Both the position numbers and the translations under genes were made by a program. Positions 43,519-51,804 of a DNA stretch of 64,000 bases are shown one piece after another (within the stretch, counting starts at the first letter, position 1; each line of letters starts with the position of its first letter). The notes beneath the pieces are model-generated. The model was not told the origin of the DNA, did no database searches, and saw nothing but the letters and a program-made list of their open reading frames with translations. Origin of the DNA: Alphaproteobacteria bacterium (GTDB lineage: Bacteria; Pseudomonadota; Alphaproteobacteria; Micropepsales; Micropepsaceae); the NCBI GenBank assembly GCA_003139615.1, contig PLJH01000032.1, positions 111,728 to 175,727 on the forward strand, written 5' to 3'.

Positions 43519-44089
43519 CGGCAACGGAAGCAATGTTCTGAACGGCCAGATCGACTTTCAAGTCACTTCGTCGAATCTGAACACAAATGTCGCTACGGTG
43601 ACCGGCAATGTGTCCAATGCGTCCTCAGCCGTGGGCAACAACCTCGAAGTCGTGACGCTGGACAACACCCATGTGACGAACGACCAATATGTTTCGGGGG
43701 TGTCGATCTCGGCAGATCAGACCGCGAACGTTAACGCCGTTTCAGGCACCGTGAATCTGCAGTCTCAGGCCATTTGCAACGCGGCCGACGTGTCCACCGA
43801 TCCGCACGTGGCGGCCGTCAACAGCAACCAGGTCTGCAACGCGAACGATCCGTCTTCGTATCTGAACGCCAATGTTTCCAATATCGGCAACGATGTGACG
43901 CTCGGCGCCACTTCAGTCGGCAACAGCTTCTCCGAAGACACCAACGCCGCGACGATGCCTGTGCAGAACCAGCAGACGAACAATTCGAATATCGCCGCGA
44001 CCGTAAATTCGACCGTCTACAACGTCAACGGCAACGTGTCGGTCAATTCCTCGGCAATCGGCAACAACGCGCAGATCATCCATTATTGA
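43433..44089 (+). CDS. hfaD: holdfast anchoring protein HfaD, short form
   Basis: The 218-residue protein has a signal peptide (about 1-25) and then Asn/Ser/Val-rich repeats typical of HfaD (VGNNLEVVTLDN, NQVCNANDPSSY, SSAIGNNAQI). Caulobacter HfaD is roughly twice as long as I recall, so this is a compact form. An AGGAG site lies seven bases before the ATG at 43433. It ends the operon at a strong terminator. Confidence 0.75.
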   Translation: MTRLIKILITGTALTILPLNLAFADGSTNGNGSNVLNGQIDFQVTSSNLNTNVATVTGNVSNASSAVGNNLEVVTLDNTHVTNDQYVSGVSISADQTANVNAVSGTVNLQSQAICNAADVSTDPHVAAVNSNQVCNANDPSSYLNANVSNIGNDVTLGATSVGNSFSEDTNAATMPVQNQQTNNSNIAATVNSTVYNVNGNVSVNSSAIGNNAQIIHY

Positions 44090-44136
44090 TCCTCGTTTAC
44101 GCGCCGGCGTCTTAAGGGGCAACTGAGACGTCGACT

Positions 44137-44168
44137 GAGGGAGGGCTTCGGCCCTCCCTCTTTTTTTG
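44137..44168 (+). terminator. intrinsic terminator of hfaABD
   Basis: A 10-bp stem, GAGGGAGGGC/GCCCTCCCTC, with a TTCG tetraloop is followed by eight T residues. It lies about 45 bases after the hfaD stop. Confidence 0.93.
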
Positions 44169-44242
44169 CGTCTGACTTTTTTTGCGTCTGCCGCGTGATC
44201 GTTTAACGTGCCGACCGGATTCGCGAGCTCACGGGGACTGGC

Positions 44243-46216
44243 ATGGCGCAGGGGGAGCAGGCTCGGGTCGTCGAGCTGACGGTTCGAGGCATCGTCCTCG
44301 GCATACTGATCACCACGGCCTTTACGGCCGCCAACGTCTATCTCGGATTGAAGGTGGGATTGACCTTCGCCACCTCGATTCCCGCCGCGGTGATCTCGAT
44401 GGCGGTGCTCTCGGCCTTCAAGGGCGCCACGATCCTCGAGAACAACATCGTGCAGACGGTGGCGTCGGCGGCGGGCACGCTCTCGGCCATCATTTTCGTG
44501 CTGCCGGGCCTCGTCATCGTGGGCGCCTGGGCGGGCTTTCCGTTCTGGACGACATTCCTCATTTGCGCCGCGGGTGGGATTCTCGGCGTGCTGTTCACGA
44601 TTCCGCTGCGCCGCGCGATGGTGACGACATCGGACCTTCCCTATCCGGAAGGCGTCGCCGCCGCCGAAGTGCTGGAAGTGGGTTCGCGCGCGCGTGAAGC
44701 CGTTGAGGGCGCCGAAAATGAAACGCGCGAAGGGCTGCTCGCCGTGGTGTACGGCGCGATCGCCTCTGCGGCGCTCGCGGCCTTCGCCGCCACGCAGATC
44801 ATGGCGGGCGAGGTCACGGGCTTCTTCCGCGTCCGCACGAATTCCGTCAGCGGCTACGACATGTCTTTCTCGCTCGCGCTGGTTGGTGCCGGCTACCTCG
44901 TCGGCATTTCCGTCGGCATGGCGATGCTCCTCGGCCTTTTGATCGCATGGGCTGCCGCCGTCCCCATTCTCACCTCCCTGCAGGGAGCAAGCGCCGCGGA
45001 TATCGGCACGCGCGCAATGGATGTGTGGGCGCACGACGTGCGCTTCATCGGCGCCGGCGCAATCGGCGTCGCCGCAATCTGGACGCTGCTGAAGCTTGCA
45101 GGCCCCGTCGTGAGAGGCGTGATTGGAACGATGACGGCTTCGCGTGCGCGCACGCAGGGAACCGCCGACCGCCGCGACACCGACATGGGCTTCGGTTGGA
45201 TCGCGTTGCTGGCGGTCGCGAGCCTCGCAGTGACCGCCTATGTCCTCTTCGACTTCCTCAGGCCCACGCTGCTTGCGTCTCAATCGATGGCGCTCGTCGT
45301 CACGGCGCTCCCCTTCATCTTCTTCGGCGGATTTCTGGTCGCCGCGATCTGCGGTTACATGGCGGGTCTCATCGGCGCCTCCAACAGCCCGATTTCGGGC
45401 GTCGGCATCCTCGCGATTCTCACCTGCGCCGCACTGCTCGTCGCGGTCGCGCATACAAGCGCCGATTCGCGCAGCGCGCTCGTCGCCTATGCGCTTGTCG
45501 TGACGGCGGTCGTCTTCGCCATCGCCACGATCTCCAACAACAACCTCCAGGATCTGAAGACGGGACAGCTTGTCGGGGCGACACCGAGCGCGCAGCAATG
45601 GGCGCTCGTCATCGGCGTGATCGCGGGAGCCGCCGTCATTCCGCCCGTGCTCAACCTGCTCGCGCAAGCCTATGGCTTCGCGGGAGGGCCGCATCCGGCA
45701 GGCGCGGTCGGCAAGCCGCTCGGCGCGCCGCAGGCGAATTTGATTTCGGCGCTGGCTCTGGGTGTGATCGAGCAGAAGCTCGATGCGGTGATGCTCGGGA
45801 TCGGTTGCGCGCTCGGCGCAGTCCTTGTCGCGCTCGACGAATTCATGGGCTGGCGCAAATGGCTGAGGCTGCCGCCGCTCGCGGTCGGCATCGGCATCTA
45901 TCTTCCCATGTCCGCGACCTTGCCCGTCGTCATCGGCGCGGTGATCGGTTATTGGTACGACGGACGTGTCGCGCGCCGGAAAGATGTCGAATATCGCAAG
46001 CGCCTCGGCGTGCTTGTCGCATCGGGAATGATCGTGGGCGAAAGTCTCCTTGGCGTACTGGTCGCGGGCCTCATCGTCATCCATGTGCCGCTCGCGCTCG
46101 TGCCGGACGATTTCGCGCCCGCCAACTGGATCGGGCTCGCCGCCTTCGTGCTCCTGATCGTCATACTCTACGGCTGGATGCTGCGGCGGCCGGAGAAACT
46201 CACGACTGATAACTAA
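44243..46216 (+). CDS. OPT-family oligopeptide transporter
   Basis: The 657-residue protein has about fifteen hydrophobic segments and the OPT signatures GLKVGLTFATSIPAAVI near the start and ISGVGILAILTCA in the middle. OPT/YSL members are proton-coupled importers of peptides or metal-chelate compounds; the substrate is not set by sequence. It is monocistronic, and the ATG at 44243 is the only good start. An 808-residue antisense frame overlaps it but is a codon-composition shadow. Confidence 0.88.
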   Translation: MAQGEQARVVELTVRGIVLGILITTAFTAANVYLGLKVGLTFATSIPAAVISMAVLSAFKGATILENNIVQTVASAAGTLSAIIFVLPGLVIVGAWAGFPFWTTFLICAAGGILGVLFTIPLRRAMVTTSDLPYPEGVAAAEVLEVGSRAREAVEGAENETREGLLAVVYGAIASAALAAFAATQIMAGEVTGFFRVRTNSVSGYDMSFSLALVGAGYLVGISVGMAMLLGLLIAWAAAVPILTSLQGASAADIGTRAMDVWAHDVRFIGAGAIGVAAIWTLLKLAGPVVRGVIGTMTASRARTQGTADRRDTDMGFGWIALLAVASLAVTAYVLFDFLRPTLLASQSMALVVTALPFIFFGGFLVAAICGYMAGLIGASNSPISGVGILAILTCAALLVAVAHTSADSRSALVAYALVVTAVVFAIATISNNNLQDLKTGQLVGATPSAQQWALVIGVIAGAAVIPPVLNLLAQAYGFAGGPHPAGAVGKPLGAPQANLISALALGVIEQKLDAVMLGIGCALGAVLVALDEFMGWRKWLRLPPLAVGIGIYLPMSATLPVVIGAVIGYWYDGRVARRKDVEYRKRLGVLVASGMIVGESLLGVLVAGLIVIHVPLALVPDDFAPANWIGLAAFVLLIVILYGWMLRRPEKLTTDN

Positions 46217-46231
46217 GACGCCGGTAGCCTC

Positions 46232-46420
46232 TTTAACGCGGAGGTCGCAGAGGACGCGCGGGGGACGCGGTGGAGGCGGCGTTTCCGGCTTGACCCTTGA
46301 CAAGAAATTCTGCGCGGCATTCGCCGCGCGGCAATTCATTGAGACGATCGCGCAAGCTGCTCGTCAAACACGCAAGTTCCCCTGCGCCCACTGCGTATCC
46401 TCTGCGACCTCCGCGTTAAA
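46232..46420. repeat. 189-bp MITE-like element with 22-bp terminal inverted repeats
   Basis: TTTAACGCGGAGGTCGCAGA at 46232-46251 (the arm continues to 46253) has its perfect reverse complement at 46399-46420. The right arm carries a two-base insertion just inside. The 145 internal bases have no gene. The arm is of the kind TTAACGCGGAGGxCGCAGAGG seen as a dispersed repeat in several bacterial genomes. It could be a non-autonomous mobile element; no target duplication was checked. Confidence 0.7.
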
Positions 46421-46468
46421 AATGCCACCGCCCTATGGCTGGAGAATGCGTCAAGGGCGTCAAGTTTC

Positions 46469-46747
46469 TTAGCTTTGGTGCCGATTCTGCCGGCCGTGCC
46501 AGATTCGAACGATTTCAACCCTCGCACCCTTCGCCCGATAGACGATCACGTACGGCCAAACGACTGCCAGTTCGCGCGTGCCCCGTACTCTGCCCAATCG
46601 CCCCCGGCCGGGAAACATTTCAAGGCGGTCACATGCCGCAACAAGCTCCACAGCAAGTCTCGAAGCAGCGTGCGGGCTGTCCTGGCTGATATATTCCCAG
46701 ATATGGCGCAAATCGTTGCGCGCTTCCGGCGAAAAAACGACCGTCAT
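46469..46747 (-). CDS. ParE/RelE-superfamily toxin
   Basis: The 92-residue protein has the ParE pattern: MTVVFSPEARNDLRHIWEYI at the start, AASRLAVELVAACDRLEMFPGRGR, and a C-terminal VRIWHGRQN. The fold family includes gyrase poisons and ribosome-dependent RNases. The ATG at 46747 overlaps the stop of an upstream 57-residue gene (ATGA), the normal antitoxin-toxin layout. A longer frame to 46780 is possible but lies inside that antitoxin gene. Confidence 0.85.
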   Translation of the reverse strand: MTVVFSPEARNDLRHIWEYISQDSPHAASRLAVELVAACDRLEMFPGRGRLGRVRGTRELAVVWPYVIVYRAKGARVEIVRIWHGRQNRHQS

Positions 46748-46917
46748 TTGGGAGGCGGCAACTCGTCCTTTGTGCCCCATGAAAGAAGCCAGCGACGAAT
46801 TTTTTCATAGGGTATGTTCCGCCCGCGATCGAGCGATGACATACCTTCTTTGACCGCCCGCTCAAATTCGGCGTCTTCGTCTTGTTCGGGCGTCTTTACA
46901 ATCGTGGGTCCGGCCAT
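46744..46917 (-). CDS. antitoxin of the ParE-type pair (RHH/ParD-like small protein)
   Basis: This 57-residue gene is easily missed because of its size. It starts MAGPTIVKTPEQDEDAEFER and contains the stretch GMSSLDRGRNIPYEKIRRWL followed by SWGTKDELPPP. The DxGRxxPYExxxxWLxSWGT pattern is characteristic of the short antitoxins paired with ParE toxins. Its TGA overlaps the toxin ATG, so both are coupled. It acts in the cytoplasm by binding the toxin and usually represses its own promoter. Confidence 0.8.
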   Translation of the reverse strand: MAGPTIVKTPEQDEDAEFERAVKEGMSSLDRGRNIPYEKIRRWLLSWGTKDELPPPK

Positions 46918-46968
46918 GGTTGGAATCTAACACATTTGAATCGAGACTGCACCCCGGGGAGCCGGATT

Positions 46969-47847
46969 CTACGTCTGGCGGGATTGGATCGCCTCGTGGC
47001 GCGCAATCACATGATGCGCCTGCTTCAGATGCGGCTGATCGAGCATTTTGCCGTCGAGCGACGCCACGCCTGCTCCGCTCGCAAACGCAGCCACAACGCG
47101 GCGCGCATGTTCGACGTCCGCGGCCGACGGCGAGAACGCGGTATTAATCGGATCGACTTGATCGGGATGGATCGCGAGCATCCCTGTAAACCCTTCGCGT
47201 TGTGCGGCGCGAGCGTATTTCTCCAGACCGGTCGTATCGCGGAAATCGGCAAACAGCGTATCGATCGGTTCGACTCCGGCCGCCTTCGCCGCCAACAAGC
47301 ACATCGAACGCACCATCCGATAGGTGAACGCAAAGCGTCCGTCGTCATCGCGATTGGTGACAGCGCCCAGCGCCGCCGACAAATCTTCTGCGCCCCAGGT
47401 TATGGCGGCGAGCCTGGGCGGCGGATTGCGATAGTCGCCAAGCGTGAGCGCTGCCACCGGCGTCTCGCTCGCTACCGGCATCACGGCAATGCCGCGCGAC
47501 GGCAGACCGTGTTTCATTTCCAGCACGGACAAGTCCCGGTCGAGCTCTCGCAGGACATCCGGGGTTTCCGGTTTCGGCACGACGAGGCCTGCGGGCGCCG
47601 CGGCAACAATCGCTTCGAGATCATTCTGACAATCTGCCGTGCCATAAGGATTGACGCGCACCCAGAGCGACGCGCCGCCCTTTTCCGACTGCAGATACTC
47701 TCGTGCGAGTGCCCGCGCCGCAGGTCGTTTGTCCGCTGCAACCGCATCTTCGAGATCGAGGATCAGCGCGTCGGAGCGCGAAGATTTGGCCTTGGCAAGC
47801 TTGCGCTCGCTGTCGGCCGGAACGAACAGGAAGGAGCGCAGGATCAT
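46969..47847 (-). CDS. CitE-like HpcH/HpaI-family lyase (CoA-ester lyase)
   Basis: The 292-residue protein has the CitE/Mcl pattern: [17 protein letters not shown] at the start, [15 protein letters not shown] and [14 protein letters not shown], with Glu/Asp residues that bind magnesium. Family members cleave malyl-CoA, citramalyl-CoA or citryl-CoA. The start overlaps the MaoC stop (ATGA-like). The last residues, [15 protein letters not shown], come from a dispersed DNA repeat, so the original C-terminus was probably replaced. Substrate unknown; the MaoC partner makes a hydratase-lyase pathway of branched acyl-CoA likely. Confidence 0.83.
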   Translation of the reverse strand: MILRSFLFVPADSERKLAKAKSSRSDALILDLEDAVAADKRPAARALAREYLQSEKGGASLWVRVNPYGTADCQNDLEAIVAAAPAGLVVPKPETPDVLRELDRDLSVLEMKHGLPSRGIAVMPVASETPVAALTLGDYRNPPPRLAAITWGAEDLSAALGAVTNRDDDGRFAFTYRMVRSMCLLAAKAAGVEPIDTLFADFRDTTGLEKYARAAQREGFTGMLAIHPDQVDPINTAFSPSAADVEHARRVVAAFASGAGVASLDGKMLDQPHLKQAHHVIARHEAIQSRQT

Positions 47848-48299
47848 TTCGGTTTCCGGATCATCAATGCCGAGCGCTTGCAGCTCGCCACGAGTTCGTT
47901 GCGCTGGTTGAACGCGCGGTGCACGAACACGACGATGCCGTTGTTCGGCCGCGACGACGATGCGCGAATTTCGAGCACTTCGCTTTCGATGTGCAACGTA
48001 TCGCCATGGAAGACGGGCTTCGGGAACCGAACCTCGTCCCATCCGAGATTGGCGACCGTCGTGCCCAAGGTCGTCTCGCCCACGGAGATGCCGACCATCA
48101 ACCCCAGCGTAAAGCAACTGTTGACGACACGCTGGCCGAATTCGGTTTCCGTCCGGCAATATTCCTCGTCGAGGTGCAGGGCGGCGGGGTTATGGGTGAG
48201 CGCCGAAAAGAACACATTGTCTGCCTCCGTTACCGTGCGCCGGATCGGATGGGAGAATTTCCGGCCGACCTCGAATTCCTCGAAATAAAGACCTGGCAT
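47844..48299 (-). CDS. MaoC-family acyl-CoA dehydratase/hydratase
   Basis: The 151-residue hotdog-fold protein has the MaoC hydratase signature: [19 protein letters not shown] and [17 protein letters not shown]. Asp and His in the first block are the usual catalytic residues, here [11 protein letters not shown] with H36. It likely hydrates an enoyl-CoA such as mesaconyl-CoA or a methylated homologue. The overlap with the CitE-like gene (47844-47847) supports joint action on the same CoA ester. The ATG at 48299 is chosen on length and family alignment. Confidence 0.83.
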   Translation of the reverse strand: MPGLYFEEFEVGRKFSHPIRRTVTEADNVFFSALTHNPAALHLDEEYCRTETEFGQRVVNSCFTLGLMVGISVGETTLGTTVANLGWDEVRFPKPVFHGDTLHIESEVLEIRASSSRPNNGIVVFVHRAFNQRNELVASCKRSALMIRKPK

Positions 48300-48538
48300 T
48301 GGCGAATCCTTTTGAACGCGTCCATCATAGCGCAGAGACCCACGCTTTGGGCGTGGTCGCAAAGACCTTTCGGAACATCGCCAAGAAGGCGCAGGTCCCC
48401 CATTAAGTGCCATGATATGACAGATTGCGCGACTTGCGGCTGCGACGCCACCGTGCAGAATTGCGCTTGCCGACAGCGAACGGCTTCGGCCCGCGGTCCC
48501 CGATTCCGCCGCCCGCATATCTGGTGAATTGAATCGTG

Positions 48539-48922
48539 ATGATCGAACTCGACCATATCATTCTTGCCGTCAACGATCGAGCCGGGAGCATCGCGTTCTA
48601 CACGCGCATTCTCGGCCTCGCCCATGACGGCAACCGCGAGCCATTTTCGATGCTCCGTGTTACCCCGAATTTCGTCATTCAGATTGCGGCCTGGGGCACC
48701 CAAGGCGGCGAGCATCTGGCCTTCGCGATGTCGAAGCGCGAATTCGACGAGGTGTTCGAACGCGTCATCGTGGCAGGCATCCCTTACGGCGACCGGTTCG
48801 ATGCCGTCGGGAATATGAAGGGGCCGGGCGATGAAGCGGCGTCGCGCGGAATGGGTAAAGCGATCTACTTCTTCGATCCGGACAAACATCTGGTCGAGAT
48901 CAGACATTACGAAACAACCTGA
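48539..48922 (+). CDS. VOC-family (glyoxalase fold) protein
   Basis: The 127-residue protein has two beta-alpha-beta-beta-beta modules of the vicinal oxygen chelate fold, with metal-ligand-like positions H6 (LDHIIL), E59 (GEHLAF) and E122 (HLVEIRHYE). Substrate is unknown; relatives include dioxygenases, lyases and resistance proteins. A GTG one codon upstream (48536) is an alternative start. It is followed 16 bases later by a second VOC gene. Confidence 0.8.
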   Translation: MIELDHIILAVNDRAGSIAFYTRILGLAHDGNREPFSMLRVTPNFVIQIAAWGTQGGEHLAFAMSKREFDEVFERVIVAGIPYGDRFDAVGNMKGPGDEAASRGMGKAIYFFDPDKHLVEIRHYETT

Positions 48923-48938
48923 CGAAGGAAGGTTGGCT

Positions 48939-49343
48939 ATGACTTCGCTCACCTCACGCAATTTCACCGCGTTCCTCGGCGCTCGCGACCGGGACAAGAC
49001 GCGGGCCTTTTATCGCGATGTGCTTGGTTTCGAGCTCATCGGCGACGATCATTTTGCGCTGATTTTCAAGCTTCATAACGGCGTGTTGCGCATCTCGCCA
49101 ATGCCCAACTATACGCCGCAACCGTTTACTGCGCTGGGCTGGGAAGTGCCCGACATCGTGGCTGCCGTGAAAGAACTGAACGCAGCCGGCATCACGTTCG
49201 AGCGTTTCGACGGTATGGGCCAGGACGAACTGGGCATCTGGAAAGCACCGGGAGGGCCCGGCGTCGCCGAGGTTCACGCGGCCGCGCGCGTCGCATGGTT
49301 CAAGGATCCGGACGGCAATGTCCTTAGCGTGACTCAACTTTAG
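48939..49343 (+). CDS. VOC-family (glyoxalase fold) protein
   Basis: The 134-residue protein starts NFTAFLGARDRDKTRAFYRDVLG, the standard VOC opening, and ends FKDPDGNVLSVTQL with the last strand of the fold. It is only distantly similar to the VOC protein just upstream, so it is not a recent duplicate. An AAGGAAGG sequence supports the ATG at 48939. Substrate not determinable. Its end overlaps the convergent PAS gene by four bases. Confidence 0.8.
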   Translation: MTSLTSRNFTAFLGARDRDKTRAFYRDVLGFELIGDDHFALIFKLHNGVLRISPMPNYTPQPFTALGWEVPDIVAAVKELNAAGITFERFDGMGQDELGIWKAPGGPGVAEVHAAARVAWFKDPDGNVLSVTQL

Positions 49344-49861
49344 GACGACAGAGGAAACCATTCCTCCCGCTCGCCGCCGCGCGCAAGTTCTCCAGGCGGC
49401 TCGCCCGTTGCCATGTAGTATTTTGTCGCGCCGACAATTCCGTCGCCGTGCTCGCCGTCTTCCGCCAGCGGCAGGATGATGCGCTCGCCTGTGCCGTGAC
49501 GGTTCAAATGCGCGAAGACGAGCCCCTTGCCGTGAAAAAATGCTGGTTCGGCGAGGACACGCTTATGTCGTGTTAATGCGCGCTGATATTCATGTGCCGG
49601 AAACAGCTTTTCCATCGCCGTGCCGCGAAAGCTTTCGTCGAACATCGCTTCGATTTTGTCGCCGGCCAGCCTTCCGGTGAACGCATTGCTCGCCGCATCG
49701 AACTTGTAGGACCAGACGATCGGGAGCTGCGCGGAAATCGCCGAGGGGCGTATATCGCGCCATGCCGGCATCCGCCGCGATCCGCAGGCCGCGCGCCAGT
49801 GCCGCGCCACCTGCAACAGATCGGGCGACACGATCGTGCCTTCAAATGCTTCAAAACTCAT
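49340..49861 (-). CDS. PAS-domain protein (PAS_5 type)
   Basis: The 173-residue protein resembles the stand-alone PAS_5 family of alphaproteobacteria: RHWRAACGSRRMPAWRDIRP followed by AISAQLPIVWSYKFDAASNAFTGRLAGD, then RALTRHKRVLAEP and HLNRHGTGERIILPLAED. PAS_5 proteins have no output domain and a role that is not established; they may sense a small ligand or anchor at the pole. The ATG at 49861 gives the usual length. It is convergent with the VOC gene. Confidence 0.75.
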   Translation of the reverse strand: MSFEAFEGTIVSPDLLQVARHWRAACGSRRMPAWRDIRPSAISAQLPIVWSYKFDAASNAFTGRLAGDKIEAMFDESFRGTAMEKLFPAHEYQRALTRHKRVLAEPAFFHGKGLVFAHLNRHGTGERIILPLAEDGEHGDGIVGATKYYMATGEPPGELARGGEREEWFPLSS

Positions 49862-49911
49862 ACCGGGCACCGGCGAATCGCAAGGCGAGTGTAGCCGAAC
49901 GTGCGCGCGAT

Positions 49912-50436
49912 TCACAAAATACGATCGAAAAACACCCGCGGTCGGCCCAGCGAAGGCCCGCGGAGAAACTCCTTGAACCCGCATTTCTGCGCCACGCGCA
50001 TCGAGGCAAAATTCTCCGGCGCGGTAATGGCGATCACGCGCACCGGTCCGAAATGCGTTCCGCCCCACTCAAGTGCTGCCTGGAGCGCCTCGGTCGCATA
50101 GCCTTTACCGGATGCGGAAGGAGCCAGCATCCAGCCGATTTCGAGCAAATCCCTGAGCGCGTCGCCGCGATCCCGTTTGCTGTTGTTGAACCCAATGCCG
50201 CCGACGAAACGGCCGCCGGCTTTCTCATCGATCGCCCACGAACCATAGCCCAGCATCTGCCAGTGACCGGCCGTGCGCAAAAGGCTCGTCCAGGACTCTG
50301 CTTCCGATTTCGGCGAACCGTCGCCGATATGGCGCGTGACCTCCGGATCAGCCCACATCGTGGCATAGGCTGCGAAATCTTCGAGCACGTAACTACGCAA
50401 TCTGAGGCGCTGAGTTTCGAGGACCGGAATTTCCAC
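49912..50436 (-). CDS. GNAT-family N-acetyltransferase (RimJ/RimL-like)
   Basis: The 174-residue protein begins VEIPVLETQRLRLRSYVLED and contains the acetyl-CoA binding segment MLAPSASGKGYATEAL with the Q/RxxGxG/A pattern, and the C-terminal MRVAQKCGFKEF. It belongs to the RimJ/RimL-like branch acting on N-terminal or small-molecule amines. The GTG start at 50436 lies 11 bases after the acyl-CoA dehydrogenase stop. Longer frames overlap the dehydrogenase and are rejected. Confidence 0.8.
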   Translation of the reverse strand: MEIPVLETQRLRLRSYVLEDFAAYATMWADPEVTRHIGDGSPKSEAESWTSLLRTAGHWQMLGYGSWAIDEKAGGRFVGGIGFNNSKRDRGDALRDLLEIGWMLAPSASGKGYATEALQAALEWGGTHFGPVRVIAITAPENFASMRVAQKCGFKEFLRGPSLGRPRVFFDRIL

Positions 50437-50446
50437 TGTAATTCTC

Positions 50447-51613
50447 TCAATACGACTTCGGCAGGTCGAGCACGTTCTCGGCGATGAAAGACAAGATAAG
50501 TTGCTCCGATACCGGCGCAATGCGCGTGACGACGGACTCGCGGAACAGGCGCTCCACCTGATATTCTCGCGCATAACCCATGCCGCCATGCGTCATCACT
50601 GCCCGCGTCGCGGCATCGAAGGCGGCCCGTGCACCCAAAAATTTCGCAGCATTCGCTTCCGCGCCACAAGGCTGCTTGTTGTCGTAAAGCCACGCCGCGC
50701 GCAGGCACATCCAATAGGCGCTTTCGAGCGCAGCCCAGCTTTCGGCGAGCGGATGCTGGATGCCCTGGTTCTGGCCTATGGGTCGGCCGAACACATTGCG
50801 GTCGCGCGCATAGGCGCTGGCACGCCGGAGCGCATCGCGTCCGAGCCCGACTGCTTCGATGCCGACGAGAATGCGCTCGGGGTTCAGGCTGTCGAGCAGA
50901 TAGCGGAAGCCGCGCCCCTCTTCGCCCACGCGATCTTCATCCGGCACGAACAGATCGTCGATGAACACCGTGTTCGAATCGACGGCGTTTCGTCCCATCT
51001 TCGCGATGCGACGCACTTCGACCTTGGTGCGGTCGAGATCGGTGTAGAAAAGCGTCATACCGTCGGTCGGCCGCTTGCACTCGGCCTTCGGCACGGTGCG
51101 GGCAAGGATCAGGATCTTGTCGGCTTCCTGCGCCGTCGTCGTCCAGATCTTTCGGCCTTTGACGATGTAGCCGTCATTGGTTCGCCGCGCGAAAGTTTCG
51201 ATGCTGGTCGTGTCGAGACCGGCATTGGGTTCGGTGACGCCGAAGCAGGCCTTCTGCTCGCCTTTGATCAACGGCGTGAGCCAGCGGGCTTTCTGCTCGG
51301 CCGTGCCATGCACGACAATCGCGTGCGGCCCAAACAGATTGATGTGGATTGTGGACGCGGCCGAGAACCCTCCGCCGCCGCTCGTGACCGCATGCATCAT
51401 GATGGCCGCTTCGGTGACGCCGAGCCCCGCGCCGCCCAGTTCCTCGGGCATGGTGATGCCGAGCCAACCGGCCTCCGCCATCGCCTTGTGAAACTCGTCG
51501 GGAAAGCGGGGCGTCTGGTCGCATTCCGTCCAATAGTCGTCGCCGAACCGGGCGCAAATCTTCGACACGCTGTCGTGGATGGCGCGCTGATCTTCGGAAA
51601 GGGAGATGTCCAA
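50447..51613 (-). CDS. acyl-CoA dehydrogenase
   Basis: The 388-residue flavoenzyme has the family's features: ACFGVTEPNAGLDTTS (FAD and substrate loop), the RNVFGRPIGQNQGIQH block and MTHGGMGYAREYQVERLFRES, with the flavin-binding C-terminus. The normal catalytic Glu position was not checked. It uses TTG as a start at 51613, behind GAGGA; no ATG in the right place exists. It probably forms a unit with the GNAT gene and may act in the same acyl-CoA pathway as the MaoC and CitE genes, though they are 2 kb away. Confidence 0.85.
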   Translation of the reverse strand: MDISLSEDQRAIHDSVSKICARFGDDYWTECDQTPRFPDEFHKAMAEAGWLGITMPEELGGAGLGVTEAAIMMHAVTSGGGGFSAASTIHINLFGPHAIVVHGTAEQKARWLTPLIKGEQKACFGVTEPNAGLDTTSIETFARRTNDGYIVKGRKIWTTTAQEADKILILARTVPKAECKRPTDGMTLFYTDLDRTKVEVRRIAKMGRNAVDSNTVFIDDLFVPDEDRVGEEGRGFRYLLDSLNPERILVGIEAVGLGRDALRRASAYARDRNVFGRPIGQNQGIQHPLAESWAALESAYWMCLRAAWLYDNKQPCGAEANAAKFLGARAAFDAATRAVMTHGGMGYAREYQVERLFRESVVTRIAPVSEQLILSFIAENVLDLPKSY

Positions 51614-51804
51614 GGAAGTCCTCGAATTAATCGTAGAACGCAGTGACATTCTGACGTCCGAGCGATTCAGCCACGATTGCGCCGCGCATTCAAATGCCAA
51701 TTTGCGATCACATAGGACGAGAATCCCGGCTGACGCTCGGTTATTGTCGTGCAGGATCGATCAATTTATCATCGAATCCGTTTCGTCGGGGCGCGAAGGC
51801 AACA

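Noticed and set aside
43913-46339. 808-codon antisense frame opposite hfaD and the OPT transporter gene
   Set aside because: Extreme Arg/Asp/His content without domains, spanning a strong terminator and two real genes on the other strand.
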